This document shows, in pieces, positions 16,443 to 25,091 of a stretch of DNA of 64,000 bases. The stretch's first letter is position 1; the number at the start of each line of letters is the position of its first letter. The DNA comes from Mycolicibacterium arenosum. GTDB taxonomy: Bacteria; Actinomycetota; Actinomycetes; Mycobacteriales; Mycobacteriaceae. The notes under the pieces are model-generated. The model searched no databases, was not told the DNA's origin, and saw nothing but the letters and a program-made list of their open reading frames with translations. The position numbers and the translations under genes are program-made. The stretch is from positions 62,001 to 126,000 of the forward strand of contig NZ_JANDBD010000010.1 in assembly GCF_024320865.1 (NCBI RefSeq), given 5' to 3'.

Positions 16443-17750
16443 ATGACCGACACCACCTCAGCATCACCATCCGGTGCTTCCGTCGCCGGTACCCCCAACA
16501 TCCCGGCGGGCTTCGACTTCACCGACCCCGACATCTACGCCGAACGGCTGCCCATCGAGGAGTTCGCCGAGATGCGCAGGGTCGCGCCGATCTGGTGGAA
16601 CGAGCAGCCCCTCGACAAGGGCGGCTTCGGCGACGGCGGGTACTGGGTGGTGACCAAGCACAAGGACGTCAAAGAGGTGTCGCGTCGCAGCGAGGTCTTC
16701 TCCAGCCTGGAGAAGACGGCGCTCCCCCGGTACGCCGACGGCACCGTCCAGCACCAGATCGACACCGGCAAGTTCGTCCTGCTGAACATGGACGCGCCGC
16801 ACCACACGCATCTGCGCAAGATCATCTCGCGCGCCTTCACCCCGCGGCAGATCGAACTGCTCAGGGCCGACCTCGCCGACCGAGCCCGCGACATCGCCGA
16901 GAAGGCGGCCGCCGAGGGCTCCGGCGACTTCGTCGAGCAGGTGTCGTGCGAACTGCCGCTGCAGGCCATCGCCGGGCTGATGGGCGTACCTCAGGAAGAC
17001 CGGATGAAGCTGTTCCACTGGTCGAACCAGATGGTCGGCGACATGGACCCGGAGTTCGCCGACAACGACGCGATCTCCGCGTCCGTCGAGCTGATCACCT
17101 ACGGCATGAAGCTGGCCGCCGAGCGGGCCGATACGCCCGGCGAGGACCTCGTCACCAAGCTCGTCCAGGCCGACGTCGAGGGGCACAAGCTGTCCGACGA
17201 CGAACTCGGCTTCTTCGTCATCCTGCTGGCCGTCGCGGGCAATGAGACGACCCGCAACTCGATCACCCAGGGCATGATGGCCTTCACCGATTTCCCCGAC
17301 CAGTGGGAGCTGTTCAAGCGCGAGCGGCCCGCCACGGCCGCCGACGAGATCGTCCGGTGGGCCACCCCCGTCACCTCGTTCCAGCGGACCGCCCTCGAGG
17401 ACACCGAGCTGTCGGGCGTCCCGATCAAGAAGGGCCAGCGCGTCGTGATGATGTACCGCTCGGCCAACTTCGACGAGGACGTGTTCGACGATCCCTTCAC
17501 GTTCAACATCCTGCGCGACCCGAATCCGCACGTCGGCTTCGGCGGCACCGGGGCGCACTACTGCATCGGCACCAACCTCGCGCGGATGACGATCAGCCTG
17601 ATGTTCGACGCGATCGCCGACGCCATGCCCGACATCACCTCACTGGCCAAGCCCGAGCGGCTGCGCTCGGGCTGGCTCAACGGCATCAAACACTGGCAGG
17701 TCGACTACACCGGGGCGAGCGCGGCGACGGGGCATCGGGATAGTCGATGA
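16443..17750 (+). CDS. cyp125: Cytochrome P450 CYP125 family (steroid C26/27-monooxygenase)
   Basis: A 435-aa P450 clearly of the CYP125 family. Whole segments match M. tuberculosis CYP125 as I remember it: IPAGFDFTDPDIYAERLP near the N-terminus, SGDFVEQVSCELPLQAIAGL, and HVGFGGTGAHYCIGTNLARM. The I-helix oxygen motif is VAGNETTRNS (about 266-273), the ExxR is DEIVRWATP (Glu302), and the heme thiolate is Cys374. CYP125 hydroxylates and oxidises the terminal methyl of the cholesterol side chain, the first step of its degradation. The upstream KstR-like box supports sterol induction. The 3' end overlaps the convergent membrane protein by 65 bp. Confidence 0.95.
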   Translation: MTDTTSASPSGASVAGTPNIPAGFDFTDPDIYAERLPIEEFAEMRRVAPIWWNEQPLDKGGFGDGGYWVVTKHKDVKEVSRRSEVFSSLEKTALPRYADGTVQHQIDTGKFVLLNMDAPHHTHLRKIISRAFTPRQIELLRADLADRARDIAEKAAAEGSGDFVEQVSCELPLQAIAGLMGVPQEDRMKLFHWSNQMVGDMDPEFADNDAISASVELITYGMKLAAERADTPGEDLVTKLVQADVEGHKLSDDELGFFVILLAVAGNETTRNSITQGMMAFTDFPDQWELFKRERPATAADEIVRWATPVTSFQRTALEDTELSGVPIKKGQRVVMMYRSANFDEDVFDDPFTFNILRDPNPHVGFGGTGAHYCIGTNLARMTISLMFDAIADAMPDITSLAKPERLRSGWLNGIKHWQVDYTGASAATGHRDSR

Positions 17751-18021
17751 TCGAGCGCCAGTAGTCCTCGGGGATCTCGGCGCCCGAGCGCAGCACGATC
17801 GCCAGGCCGGTGGCCATCGCGATGCCCAGCAGCCCGAGCCACAGCCCGGCGAGTGCGATGACGATCCACAACGCGGTGGTGAGTCCCGGCCACGGCGACA
17901 CCACCAGCAGCGCGGGTGCGAACAAGAACCCGAACCCGATGTACGCGGCGGAGCCTGCACGGTCGGATTTCAGGACGAATCTCAGCCACCGTGGGATGTG
18001 TGGGTCGGATTGCTCTGTCAT
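17686..18021 (-). CDS. Small membrane protein
   Basis: A 111-aa protein with two or three membrane segments (AAYIGFGFLFAPALLVVSPW and LWIVIALAGLWLGLLGIAMA) and a charged C-terminal tail that overlaps the 3' end of cyp125 antisense. It starts at ATG 18021. I recognise no domain. It is divergent from the XRE regulator and shares the putative operator region with it. Function unknown. Confidence 0.7.
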   Translation of the reverse strand: MTEQSDPHIPRWLRFVLKSDRAGSAAYIGFGFLFAPALLVVSPWPGLTTALWIVIALAGLWLGLLGIAMATGLAIVLRSGAEIPEDYWRSIIDYPDAPSPRSPRCSRPASV

Positions 18022-18042
18022 GCACCCAGCGTCCGTCGACCG

Positions 18043-18061
18043 GGTAACGGGGACAATTACC
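18043..18061. promoter_or_regulatory. Inverted repeat upstream of the XRE regulator
   Basis: GGTAA (18043-18047) and TTACC (18057-18061) are separated by 9 bp in the 85-bp divergent region. It could be the binding site of the XRE regulator that follows. Confidence 0.35.
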
Positions 18062-18106
18062 TCGGACGTAGTGGATCGGCGGCGACATCGACGTCAGACT
18101 GACACG

Positions 18107-18883
18107 GTGACCAGCGTGCACACTCAGCACCCGCCGTTCGGTTCGTTGATGAAGCAGTGGCGCCGGCGCCGCCGGCTGTCACAACTCGACCTGGCCATCG
18201 AGGCCGACGTGTCGTCGCGGCACGTGAGCTTCATCGAGACGGGCCGATCCGCGCCGAGCCGGGCGATGGTGCTGCGTCTCGCGGCGGCCCTCGAGGTGCC
18301 GCTGCGCGAACGCAATCAACTGCTGATGGCGGCCGGACTGGCGCCGGTGTACGCCGAACGCTCGCTTGAGGATCCGGACATGGCGCCGGTGCGCGACGGT
18401 GTCGAGCAGGTCCTCAAGGCGTACGAGCCGTTCCCGTGCCTCGCGGTGGATCGCGGCTGGAACGTCGTGGCTGCGAACTCCGGCGCCGCACTGCTGATGC
18501 AGGGTGTCTCCCCCGAACTGATGGCGCCCCCGAACGCCCTGCGGATGTCGCTGCACCCCGACGGCCTGGCGCCACGCATCCGCAACCTGGGCCAGTGGAG
18601 GCATCACGTCATCGGTCGGTTGCGGCGCGAGGTGACGGTCAGCGGATCCGCGGACCTTGCGGCGCTGCTGGCCGAAATCGACTCCTACCCAGGGGGATCC
18701 GATGACAGTGCGGATCTGGGCGGGGTCGTGGTGCCGCTCGAGTTGGACGGACCGGACGGCGTGGTGCTGACGTTCCTGAGCACCGTGACGACATTCGGCA
18801 CGGCGCTCGACCTGACGGCGGCCGAACTCAGCATCGAGGCGTTCCTGCCCGTCGACGAGCAGACGGCGGCTGCGCTGCGCTGA
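18107..18883 (+). CDS. XRE family regulator with MmyB-like ligand domain
   Basis: A 258-aa protein starting at GTG 18107. Residues 10-67 are a helix-turn-helix (LSQLDLAIEADVSSRHVSFI, then ETGRSAPSRAMVLRLA). Residues 100-255 are the MmyB-like PAS-type domain (PFPCLAVDRGWNVVAANSGA, MSLHPDGLAPRI), which in MmyB binds a fatty acid. Proteins of this group often sit beside oxidoreductases or peroxidase-like genes and regulate them; here the AhpD-like gene follows 67 bp downstream on the same strand. Confidence 0.88.
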   Translation: MTSVHTQHPPFGSLMKQWRRRRRLSQLDLAIEADVSSRHVSFIETGRSAPSRAMVLRLAAALEVPLRERNQLLMAAGLAPVYAERSLEDPDMAPVRDGVEQVLKAYEPFPCLAVDRGWNVVAANSGAALLMQGVSPELMAPPNALRMSLHPDGLAPRIRNLGQWRHHVIGRLRREVTVSGSADLAALLAEIDSYPGGSDDSADLGGVVVPLELDGPDGVVLTFLSTVTTFGTALDLTAAELSIEAFLPVDEQTAAALR

Positions 18884-18950
18884 GACAAGGGTTTTCGTCT
18901 GCCGGTGCGCAATCCTTTACCGCGCGGCGTTCGGGCCGCATCGTCGTGCC

Positions 18951-19565
18951 ATGACCGCTATCGCCGACGCCTCCCAAGCCGCCCTGACCCCCGATCGCAT
19001 CTCGCGGCTGCGAGTGCCCGAAGTCGATGAGCTCGCGAACCCCGCGGTGCGCGGATTCTTCACGCATCAGCAGCGCGAGGAGGGCTTGACCTCCAACTGG
19101 TTTCGCGCGCTGTCGCTCAACGAGGGCGATCTGGAACGGCTCAACGGCTACCTGTTGCCGCTGCTGGGCACCGACGGGCGCGGCGGGCTGAGCGCCCGCG
19201 AGCGCGAGGTCATCGCAACCGTCGTCTCAGGGGAGAACCGGTGCGCCTACTGCCACACCAATCACGCCAATAAGCTCGGCCAGGTCGCGGGCGACTGGTC
19301 GTTCGGCCAGCGCGTCGCGATCGACCACCACCAGGTGGCCGAGCTTACCGAGCGCGAGCGGGCGCTGGCCGACCTGGCGATCGCCGTCAACAACAACCCG
19401 CAGTCCATCCGGGACGCCGACGTCCACCGGCTGCGCGATCTCGGCCTCGACGATCACCTCATTCTCGAGGGCATCTCGATCGCGGCGTTCATCGGCGCCA
19501 CCAATCGGATCGGCATCGCGTTGTCGGTCCCGCCCAACCCCGAGTACACGGGCGTTCCGAGTTGA
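18951..19565 (+). CDS. Peroxidase-related protein, AhpD/carboxymuconolactone decarboxylase fold
   Basis: A 204-aa alkylhydroperoxidase-like protein. The redox motif is Cys98-x-x-Cys101-x3-His105 (NRCAYCHTNHANKL) preceded by the conserved Glu of REREVIATVVSGEN, the AhpD proton relay arrangement. This matches the uncharacterised peroxidase-related enzyme family (about 200 aa). It probably reduces organic peroxides with a lipoyl or thiol partner. It follows the XRE regulator, which likely controls it. Confidence 0.87.
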   Translation: MTAIADASQAALTPDRISRLRVPEVDELANPAVRGFFTHQQREEGLTSNWFRALSLNEGDLERLNGYLLPLLGTDGRGGLSAREREVIATVVSGENRCAYCHTNHANKLGQVAGDWSFGQRVAIDHHQVAELTERERALADLAIAVNNNPQSIRDADVHRLRDLGLDDHLILEGISIAAFIGATNRIGIALSVPPNPEYTGVPS

Positions 19566-19575
19566 CCGGCGGTAC

Positions 19576-19600
19576 TGGTAAGACCACTTGACCTCTTACC
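19576..19600. promoter_or_regulatory. GntR (FadR-type) operator candidates
   Basis: TGGTAAGACCA (19576-19586) fits the FadR-subfamily pattern TNGTNNNACNA. In addition GGTAAGA (19577-19583) and TCTTACC (19594-19600) form a 7-10-7 inverted repeat. Both lie 22-47 bp upstream of the GntR start, so autoregulation is likely. Confidence 0.6.
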
Positions 19601-19622
19601 GATCGTCTGCCATCGTGGCGGC

Positions 19623-20345
19623 ATGGCACTTCAACCCGTCAACCGTCGCTCGGTGCCGGAGGACGTCTTCGAACAGATCGTCGCGGAGGTGCTCAGCGGC
19701 GACATGGCCCCCGGCGAGGCGCTGCCCAGTGAGCGACGGCTCGCCGAGGTCCTGGGCGTGTCCCGCCCCGCGATCCGCGAGGCGCTCAAACGCCTGACCG
19801 CGGCGGGTCTGGTCGAGGTCCGGCAGGGCGATGCGACCACCGTGCGCGACTTCCGACGGCACGCGGGCCTCGACCTGCTCCCCCGGCTGCTGCTCAGGGG
19901 CGGTGAGGTCGACGTGGCCGTCGTGCGCAGCATCCTGGAGACCCGGCTGCACAACGGTCCCAAGGTGGCCGAGTTGGCGGCCCGGCGCGGGGGCGCGCGG
20001 ACGGCCGACGAACTCGCCGGGACCATCGACGCGCTGGCGGCCGAGCCCGACCCCGTCGGGAAGCAGCGGCACGCGCTGCTGTTCTGGGACCAGGTGGTCG
20101 ACGGCGCCGACTCGATCGCGTTCCGCCTGATGTACAACACGCTGCGCGCCACCTATGAGCCCGCGCTGACCGCTCTCGCCGCGATGATGGCCGACGAGGT
20201 CGGCAGACCCGACGCCTATCGAGCTGTCGCAGAGGCGATTCGGGCCGGCGACGCGAATCTCGCGCGAGCCGCCGCGCACGATCTGCTCGAACCCGCGACC
20301 ACTGTGCTGCTCACCGCACTCGACGCCCTGGAGGATGACCGATGA
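19623..20345 (+). CDS. GntR family regulator, FadR subgroup
   Basis: A 240-aa protein. The winged helix is at residues 8-75 (LPSERRLAEVLGVSRPAIRE, then ALKRLTAAGLVEVRQGD) and the helical FCD ligand domain follows (ILETRLHNGPKVAELAARR, with His in HALLFWDQVV). FadR-type proteins sense acyl-CoAs or organic acids. Its stop overlaps the start of the sterol desaturase-like gene by 4 bp, so it is a dedicated regulator of that enzyme. Confidence 0.9.
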   Translation: MALQPVNRRSVPEDVFEQIVAEVLSGDMAPGEALPSERRLAEVLGVSRPAIREALKRLTAAGLVEVRQGDATTVRDFRRHAGLDLLPRLLLRGGEVDVAVVRSILETRLHNGPKVAELAARRGGARTADELAGTIDALAAEPDPVGKQRHALLFWDQVVDGADSIAFRLMYNTLRATYEPALTALAAMMADEVGRPDAYRAVAEAIRAGDANLARAAAHDLLEPATTVLLTALDALEDDR

Positions 20346-21025
20346 CCGCTCCCACCTCTCCTTCGCCCCGACCCGACCGGCGCGGCTTCACCCTCGCCGA
20401 CGCGGCCCGCGAGTTCGTCAGGCACCCCTCGGTGTGGATGATCGCGACGGCGTTCGCGGTGGCGTTGTCGGCCCGCGTCTACGCCGGCGACTGGCAGTCG
20501 ACAGACCTGCTGGTGCCGGTCATCATGCTCGCCGCGTTCCCGTTCTTCGAGTGGATCGTGCACGTGTTCGTATTGCACTGGCGGCCAAGGAAAGTGGCCG
20601 GCGTGACCGTGGACTCGCTGCTGGCGCGGATGCACCGCGAGCACCACGTCGATCCCCGCGACATCCCACTGATCTTCATCCCCTGGAAGTCGCTGCTGTG
20701 GGTGCTGCCGCTGGCCGTCGCGATCGCGGTGTTCGCGTTCCCGAGGATCGAACTGGGCCTCACCTACCTGGTGTTCCTCACGGTGCTCGGCCTCGGCTAC
20801 GAGTGGTGCCACTACCTGATCCACAGCGACTACAAGCCCAGATCAGCGGTTTACCGGGCGATCTGGCGCAACCACCGACATCACCACTACAAGAACGAGC
20901 ACTACTGGTTCACCGTCACCAGCACCGGCACTGCGGATCGGCTGCTCCGCACCTACCCCGACCCGGCCGAGGTCGCCGCGTCACCGACGGCGAAGAACCT
21001 GCACTCGGCTACGCCTGCACGATGA
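20342..21025 (+). CDS. Sterol desaturase / fatty acid hydroxylase superfamily membrane protein
   Basis: A 227-aa di-iron membrane enzyme. The histidine clusters of the family are present: HVFVLHW, MHREHH, WCHYLIH and NHRHHHYKNEH. Three or four membrane segments lie between them (IATAFAVALSA, LVPVIMLAAFPFFEWI, LWVLPLAVAIAVFAF, YLVFLTVLGLGY). Relatives hydroxylate or desaturate carotenoids, sterols or fatty acids. Regulation by the coupled FadR-type protein points to a lipid substrate; the reaction is not known. Confidence 0.9.
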   Translation: MTAPTSPSPRPDRRGFTLADAAREFVRHPSVWMIATAFAVALSARVYAGDWQSTDLLVPVIMLAAFPFFEWIVHVFVLHWRPRKVAGVTVDSLLARMHREHHVDPRDIPLIFIPWKSLLWVLPLAVAIAVFAFPRIELGLTYLVFLTVLGLGYEWCHYLIHSDYKPRSAVYRAIWRNHRHHHYKNEHYWFTVTSTGTADRLLRTYPDPAEVAASPTAKNLHSATPAR

Positions 21026-21818
21026 TGGGATCCCCGATGCGGACCGTGTTGTAGTACCAGTCGGCGTTGTCGGGGCTCAGGTTGATGCATCCGTGGCTGA
21101 CGTTCGAGTTGCCCTGTGAGCCCGTCGACCACGGAGCGCCGTGCACGTAAACGCCGCCCCAGGTGACGCGGACCGCGTCGTAGACCGTCAGCTTGTAGCC
21201 TTCGGGATCGCTGAGCGGGATGCCGATGGTGCGGGAGTCCATCACCACGACGTCCTGCTTCTCCAGCGCGGTGAACGTGCCGATTGGGGTGCGGAATCCG
21301 GACTTGCCCATCGAAGCGGGCATCTCGCGGGCGACCTGCCCGTCGATGCTCACGGTGAACGTGTACGCGTCCAGATCGGCGACGCCGACGACGGCGGAGC
21401 CGGTCTCGAAGCTCGTCGAGAATCCGTCGGACAGCACGGAGATCGTCGAATGGGCGGGCCAGAAGTCCGTCGGCGTCCACTGCAGCACGTCGTCGCGCAG
21501 CCAGGTGAACGACCCGGCCGGGGTGATCTTCGTCGAGCCCGCAGCGAACGAGATCGAGCGCTCCGCAGCGGACCGCTCGCGGACGGGCTCGGCGAACGTC
21601 ACGGTCACCGGAGCGCCGACGCCGACGACGTCGCCCGCACTGGGCGAGACCGCCACGGCGGCGGCCCCCCGCGGCGCGGCCGCGGCTCCGATCGCGGTTG
21701 ACGCGCTGAACAGGAGCGTGGCCATGCCGGCAATCGCCACCACGAATCGCACAGATCTGGGCAAGGGTTCAACCTCCGAGGTCGGGCTCCGGACCGGAGC
21801 CTGTGGAGCGACGGTCAC
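21009..21818 (-). CDS. L,D-transpeptidase (YkuD domain) with Ig-like domain
   Basis: A 269-aa peptidoglycan cross-linking enzyme. An N-terminal hydrophobic segment (SVRFVVAIAGMATLLFSAST) serves as signal or anchor, followed by a bacterial Ig-like domain (about 55-150) and the YkuD catalytic domain with HGAPW, SHGCINLS and the nucleophile Cys at about 244. It forms 3-3 cross-links and is the target of carbapenems in mycobacteria. The arrangement is that of the mycobacterial LdtMt family. Start is GTG 21818. The 3' end overlaps the convergent desaturase gene by 17 bp. Confidence 0.93.
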   Translation of the reverse strand: MTVAPQAPVRSPTSEVEPLPRSVRFVVAIAGMATLLFSASTAIGAAAAPRGAAAVAVSPSAGDVVGVGAPVTVTFAEPVRERSAAERSISFAAGSTKITPAGSFTWLRDDVLQWTPTDFWPAHSTISVLSDGFSTSFETGSAVVGVADLDAYTFTVSIDGQVAREMPASMGKSGFRTPIGTFTALEKQDVVVMDSRTIGIPLSDPEGYKLTVYDAVRVTWGGVYVHGAPWSTGSQGNSNVSHGCINLSPDNADWYYNTVRIGDPIIVQA

Positions 21819-21848
21819 ACATGGATCTCATGGTAGTTCGCTGCCGGG

Positions 21849-22400
21849 CTACGCGACGTTAGCCGCGGGCGCGCGCGTCAGAGCGAGCAGCACGAATCCG
21901 AGGCCGAGGATGCCGGCTCCCAGCAGAGCGATGTTGAGCGCCACCGCGGTGACGCCGACGCTGGTCGGATCCAGGAAGAAGTAGGGCGCGCGCCGGCCCG
22001 CCCGGTTCAGCACCACGACGGCGACGACGCCGTACGCCGCCGGGTAGGAGAGCCACGCGAACGGTTGCCACCAGCGCGCTGCGGCCGTACCCCGCCCGAC
22101 CAGCAGCCAGTCCGCCAGCGCGACGACGGGCACCACGACGTGCAACAGCAGGTTGGCCGGGGTGTAACCCATGCTGCGTTCGGTCAGGAAGAGATTCCAG
22201 ATCAGCCCGGCCACGACGACGTAGAGCACGACGGCCCCGCGCAGTCCGGTGCGAGCGTCGGCCTTAGGCGACACCAGCGTCCACGCGTAGTACGCCGCCG
22301 CGAAGATGTTCGCCTGGTAGGTGAACGTGATCAGCCGCCACATCACCCCGGACCGCGACGTCAGTTCGACGACTATCAGCGCGAACAGGACCGAACCCAC
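21849..22400 (-). CDS. Pr6Pr-like membrane protein
   Basis: A 183-aa integral membrane protein with five or six hydrophobic segments (GSVLFALIVVELTS, RLITFTYQANIFAAAYYAW, GAVVLYVVVAGLIWNLF, LLLHVVVPVVALADWLL, LSYPAAYGVVAVVVL, ALNIALLGAGILGLGFVLL). The FTYQSNI-like motif and TPANLLLHVVVP are characteristic of the Pr6Pr family, of unknown function. GTG 22400 is the first usable start; the open frame continues upstream without a standard start codon, so a few residues may be missing. It lies 61 bp downstream of the DUF7159-like gene on the same strand. Confidence 0.8.
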   Translation of the reverse strand: MGSVLFALIVVELTSRSGVMWRLITFTYQANIFAAAYYAWTLVSPKADARTGLRGAVVLYVVVAGLIWNLFLTERSMGYTPANLLLHVVVPVVALADWLLVGRGTAAARWWQPFAWLSYPAAYGVVAVVVLNRAGRRAPYFFLDPTSVGVTAVALNIALLGAGILGLGFVLLALTRAPAANVA

Positions 22401-22461
22401 GATGGCGATCCGCAGCCCGAGCCTGACGGGGTTCCGTGGGTCCCGCTGTGCGGGCAGATCA

Positions 22462-23745
22462 CTAGCCAGGGGGCGGCGTCCCCGGAGGCGGCACGATGGG
22501 TGCGTAGTCCTCGGGATCGGGCTGACCGATCCCCCGCAACCGATCCAGGATGCGGGTGTGCAACGGCTTCTTCGGTGGCTGCACCGGAATCACCACCGGC
22601 GGCGCCACGGCCGCCGACTGCTGCGGAACGGCGGCCGGGCCGGGCAGCGGCGCGCCGTCCACGGGTGCGATCTCGGGCGACTCCACGTAGGGCGGCTCGA
22701 CGGGTGCCTCGGGGAGGACGGGATCGACCGGCGCGGCCTCGACGACCGGCGGCGGCGCCACGGGTAGCGGCGGCGCTTCCGGCGGCGGCGACGGCAGAAC
22801 CGGCGCCGCGGGTGGCGTGCTGACCGCTCGCGGTGGCGCCGCAGGCGGGGAGGGCCTGGCGACGGGCGGCTCGGCGACCGCTCCCGCGGGGCTCACCCCC
22901 GCCGGCTCCTCGCGTGGGGAGAACTGCAGGCTGACGGCCACCGATACCGACACGACGAAGGTCACGACACCGGCGACCAGCAACGCGACAGCGCCGGTCT
23001 GCGGGCTCAGCCGGCGGTCGGCGACCGAGCGGCGCTGGGCGGGTTCCCGCGGCGCGACGGCGAAATCGTCGAACGAGACGTCCAAGGTCGACGTCGACGC
23101 CAGTGCCGCGCCGCGCGCGAGCGCCAGTTCGGCCTCCTCCGGGGAGAACACCGGCACGGACAGGGCATCCTCCAGGAGCGGAATGAACTCGTCGAAACCG
23201 CCCGCGGAGCCGACGACCACCAGAGCCTCGGGTTGCCAGTCCGCCTTGGCGAACACCGAGCTGAGCCAGCTGATCAGGCTCGCGTCGGTGTCGATGGCGT
23301 GGTTGACCACGGTCTGCACCGCGCCGCCCTCGCCCGCGTGCACGACCAGCGCGATGACCGTGTCGGGCTCGATGACGCAGACCGCGGTGGTTTGGTAGCC
23401 GATGACGTCGGCGATACCGCGCGCGAGCGCCTCGGTGGCCTCCGGCATCCGGATGGCGACGACGTTGTCGAAGCCGGACTCCGACAGTGATCGCATGAGC
23501 GCCGACGCCTGATCGTCGGCGTCCTCGCTCCAGGTCACGCCGATGCTGTGCAGGCGCACACCCCGGTCCGCAGCCTGCGCCTCAGTACGCCGGACGGCCT
23601 CCGCGGCCTGCTCGGACGTGTGCCGGGCGCCGGTGCGCACCTCGAAGGCGTCGCGGTCCATGGTGGCGCCGTCGGCTTCGTGACCCTCGACGAGAACGAG
23701 ACCCACGGACGTGGGAGTCATCGACAGGCCGAGTACAGCGTCCAA
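22462..23745 (-). CDS. DUF7159-like mycobacterial membrane protein with Pro-rich tail
   Basis: A 427-aa protein. Residues 1-220 form a globular domain starting VLGLSMTPTSVGLVLVEG, with repeated ATPase-like strands (VCVIEPDTVIALVVHAG, ALVVVGSAGGFDEFIPLLED) reminiscent of a degenerate Hsp70/actin fold. A single membrane segment lies near 248-272 (GAVALLVAGVVTFVVSVSVA), and the remaining 155 residues are a Pro/Ala-rich extracytoplasmic tail. This is the layout of the mycobacterium-specific DUF7159 family. Function unknown; a link to the cell envelope is an inference from topology. Confidence 0.83.
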   Translation of the reverse strand: MDAVLGLSMTPTSVGLVLVEGHEADGATMDRDAFEVRTGARHTSEQAAEAVRRTEAQAADRGVRLHSIGVTWSEDADDQASALMRSLSESGFDNVVAIRMPEATEALARGIADVIGYQTTAVCVIEPDTVIALVVHAGEGGAVQTVVNHAIDTDASLISWLSSVFAKADWQPEALVVVGSAGGFDEFIPLLEDALSVPVFSPEEAELALARGAALASTSTLDVSFDDFAVAPREPAQRRSVADRRLSPQTGAVALLVAGVVTFVVSVSVAVSLQFSPREEPAGVSPAGAVAEPPVARPSPPAAPPRAVSTPPAAPVLPSPPPEAPPLPVAPPPVVEAAPVDPVLPEAPVEPPYVESPEIAPVDGAPLPGPAAVPQQSAAVAPPVVIPVQPPKKPLHTRILDRLRGIGQPDPEDYAPIVPPPGTPPPG

Positions 23746-23917
23746 CGTGCACTCCTTCGATCCACCTTTGGGGTGACCTTACCCAACGGCCCGCTGTGTG
23801 GCTCGTCGGGCCTGAGAGGCGGTGCCGTGACGCGTCAGCAGTATCCGAAGTGTGACCCGTCCTCAACCGAAACCATCCCCATCGCCCGCGATGATCGAGG
23901 AGGCGAAGGAGGATCGC

Positions 23918-24139
23918 ATGACCACGGCATTTCTGGATGTCGACGTCCACGGGAACGACGACCTCACCCCTCACGGCGTCGTGTCCGTGCACCACTACGG
24001 CATCGGCCGTTCGACGGCCGCGTGTTCGTGCGGCTGGAACGGTCGACGCCGGCACCTGATGGCCGCCGCCGAGCAGGACGCCTGGGTGCACGCGATGCAC
24101 GCGCGCTGCGCGGTGTCGTCCCCGCTGGTGCTGGGCTGA
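23918..24139 (+). CDS. Small hypothetical protein with CxC motif
   Basis: A 73-aa protein starting at ATG 23918 behind AAGGAGG. The sequence contains HHYGIGRSTAACSCGWNGRR, a Cys-x-Cys-Gly-Trp pattern seen in small actinobacterial proteins that may bind a metal, and a second Cys in ARCAV. An in-frame upstream ATG at 23891 would add nine residues but lies before the ribosome binding site. Nothing else identifies a function. It ends 3 bp before the convergent dehydratase. Confidence 0.68.
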   Translation: MTTAFLDVDVHGNDDLTPHGVVSVHHYGIGRSTAACSCGWNGRRRHLMAAAEQDAWVHAMHARCAVSSPLVLG

Positions 24140-24142
24140 CCG

Positions 24143-25090
24143 TCAGGCGCTGAGTAGGTCGGCGAGCAACGCGGGTTCGATGTTGCCCCCGGACACCAGG
24201 AGCACGGTGGGGCCGGGCGGAAGCGCCGCACTCCGGTAGGCGGCCAGCGCGACGGCTCCGCTCGGTTCGGCCACTAGATGGCTACGGAGAGCGAGTTCTC
24301 TTACCGCGGAGCGGATCTGGTCCTCGGTCACCGTGAACAGGTCATCGAGCACGCGCTGCAGGTGTGCGAACGTCAACTGCGATGGCTGCGACCGAAGCCC
24401 GTCGGCGATGGTCCGGTTCCGATCGGCGATCGGCCAGTCGACGCGCCGCCCCTCGCGCAGCGACTGCGCGGTGTCCGCCGCCAGTTCCGGTTCGACTCCG
24501 AAGACCCGCGCGTTCGGGCACAGGGCCTTGACGGCCGTTCCGACGCCCGAGGCGAGTCCCCCGCCGCTGACGGGAACGAGGACGTTGGCGACATCGGGCA
24601 GATCCTCGGCGATTTCGAGTCCTGCGGTCCCTTGACCCGCGATGACGTCCGGGTGGTCGAACGGCGGGATCAGCACGCCGCCGGTGCGCGCCAGTACCTC
24701 GTCGGCGACGCGCTCGCGCTCCCCCGCGCCGCACAGGACGACCTCCGCGCCGTGTCCGCGGGTCGCGGCGACCTTGACGTTCGGGGTTTCCTCCGGCATC
24801 ACGATGGTGCTCTGCACGGACATCGCCGCTGCCGCGTAGGCGACGGCTTGGGCGTGGTTGCCGCTGGAGTACGCGACGACTCCCCTGCCCCGCTCGTCGG
24901 CGGTGAGCCTGCCGAGTGCGTTGAAGGCGCCGCGCACCTTGAACGCGCCGACGGGTTGCAGGTTCTCGGGTTTGATCCACAGCGGCCGCTCCGTGTCCCC
25001 CCACGGCGCGGGTACCAGCGGGGTTCGCACGACGGAACCCCGTATCCGGGTCGCTGCGTCGCGAACGTCGTCGATCGTGATGAGCCGCAA
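24143..25090 (-). CDS. Threonine/serine dehydratase-like PLP enzyme
   Basis: A 315-aa fold-type II PLP enzyme. The PLP lysine is Lys51 in GAFKVRGAFN, the substrate loop is SSGNHAQ (75-81), and the phosphate loop is VPVSGGGLASG (about 172). There is no C-terminal regulatory ACT domain, so it resembles catabolic threonine dehydratase, serine racemase or threo-hydroxyaspartate dehydratase rather than biosynthetic IlvA (about 400-500 aa). It would deaminate Thr or Ser to the oxoacid. The next gene upstream on this strand begins one base away. Confidence 0.88.
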   Translation of the reverse strand: MRLITIDDVRDAATRIRGSVVRTPLVPAPWGDTERPLWIKPENLQPVGAFKVRGAFNALGRLTADERGRGVVAYSSGNHAQAVAYAAAAMSVQSTIVMPEETPNVKVAATRGHGAEVVLCGAGERERVADEVLARTGGVLIPPFDHPDVIAGQGTAGLEIAEDLPDVANVLVPVSGGGLASGVGTAVKALCPNARVFGVEPELAADTAQSLREGRRVDWPIADRNRTIADGLRSQPSQLTFAHLQRVLDDLFTVTEDQIRSAVRELALRSHLVAEPSGAVALAAYRSAALPPGPTVLLVSGGNIEPALLADLLSA

Positions 25091-25091
25091 G

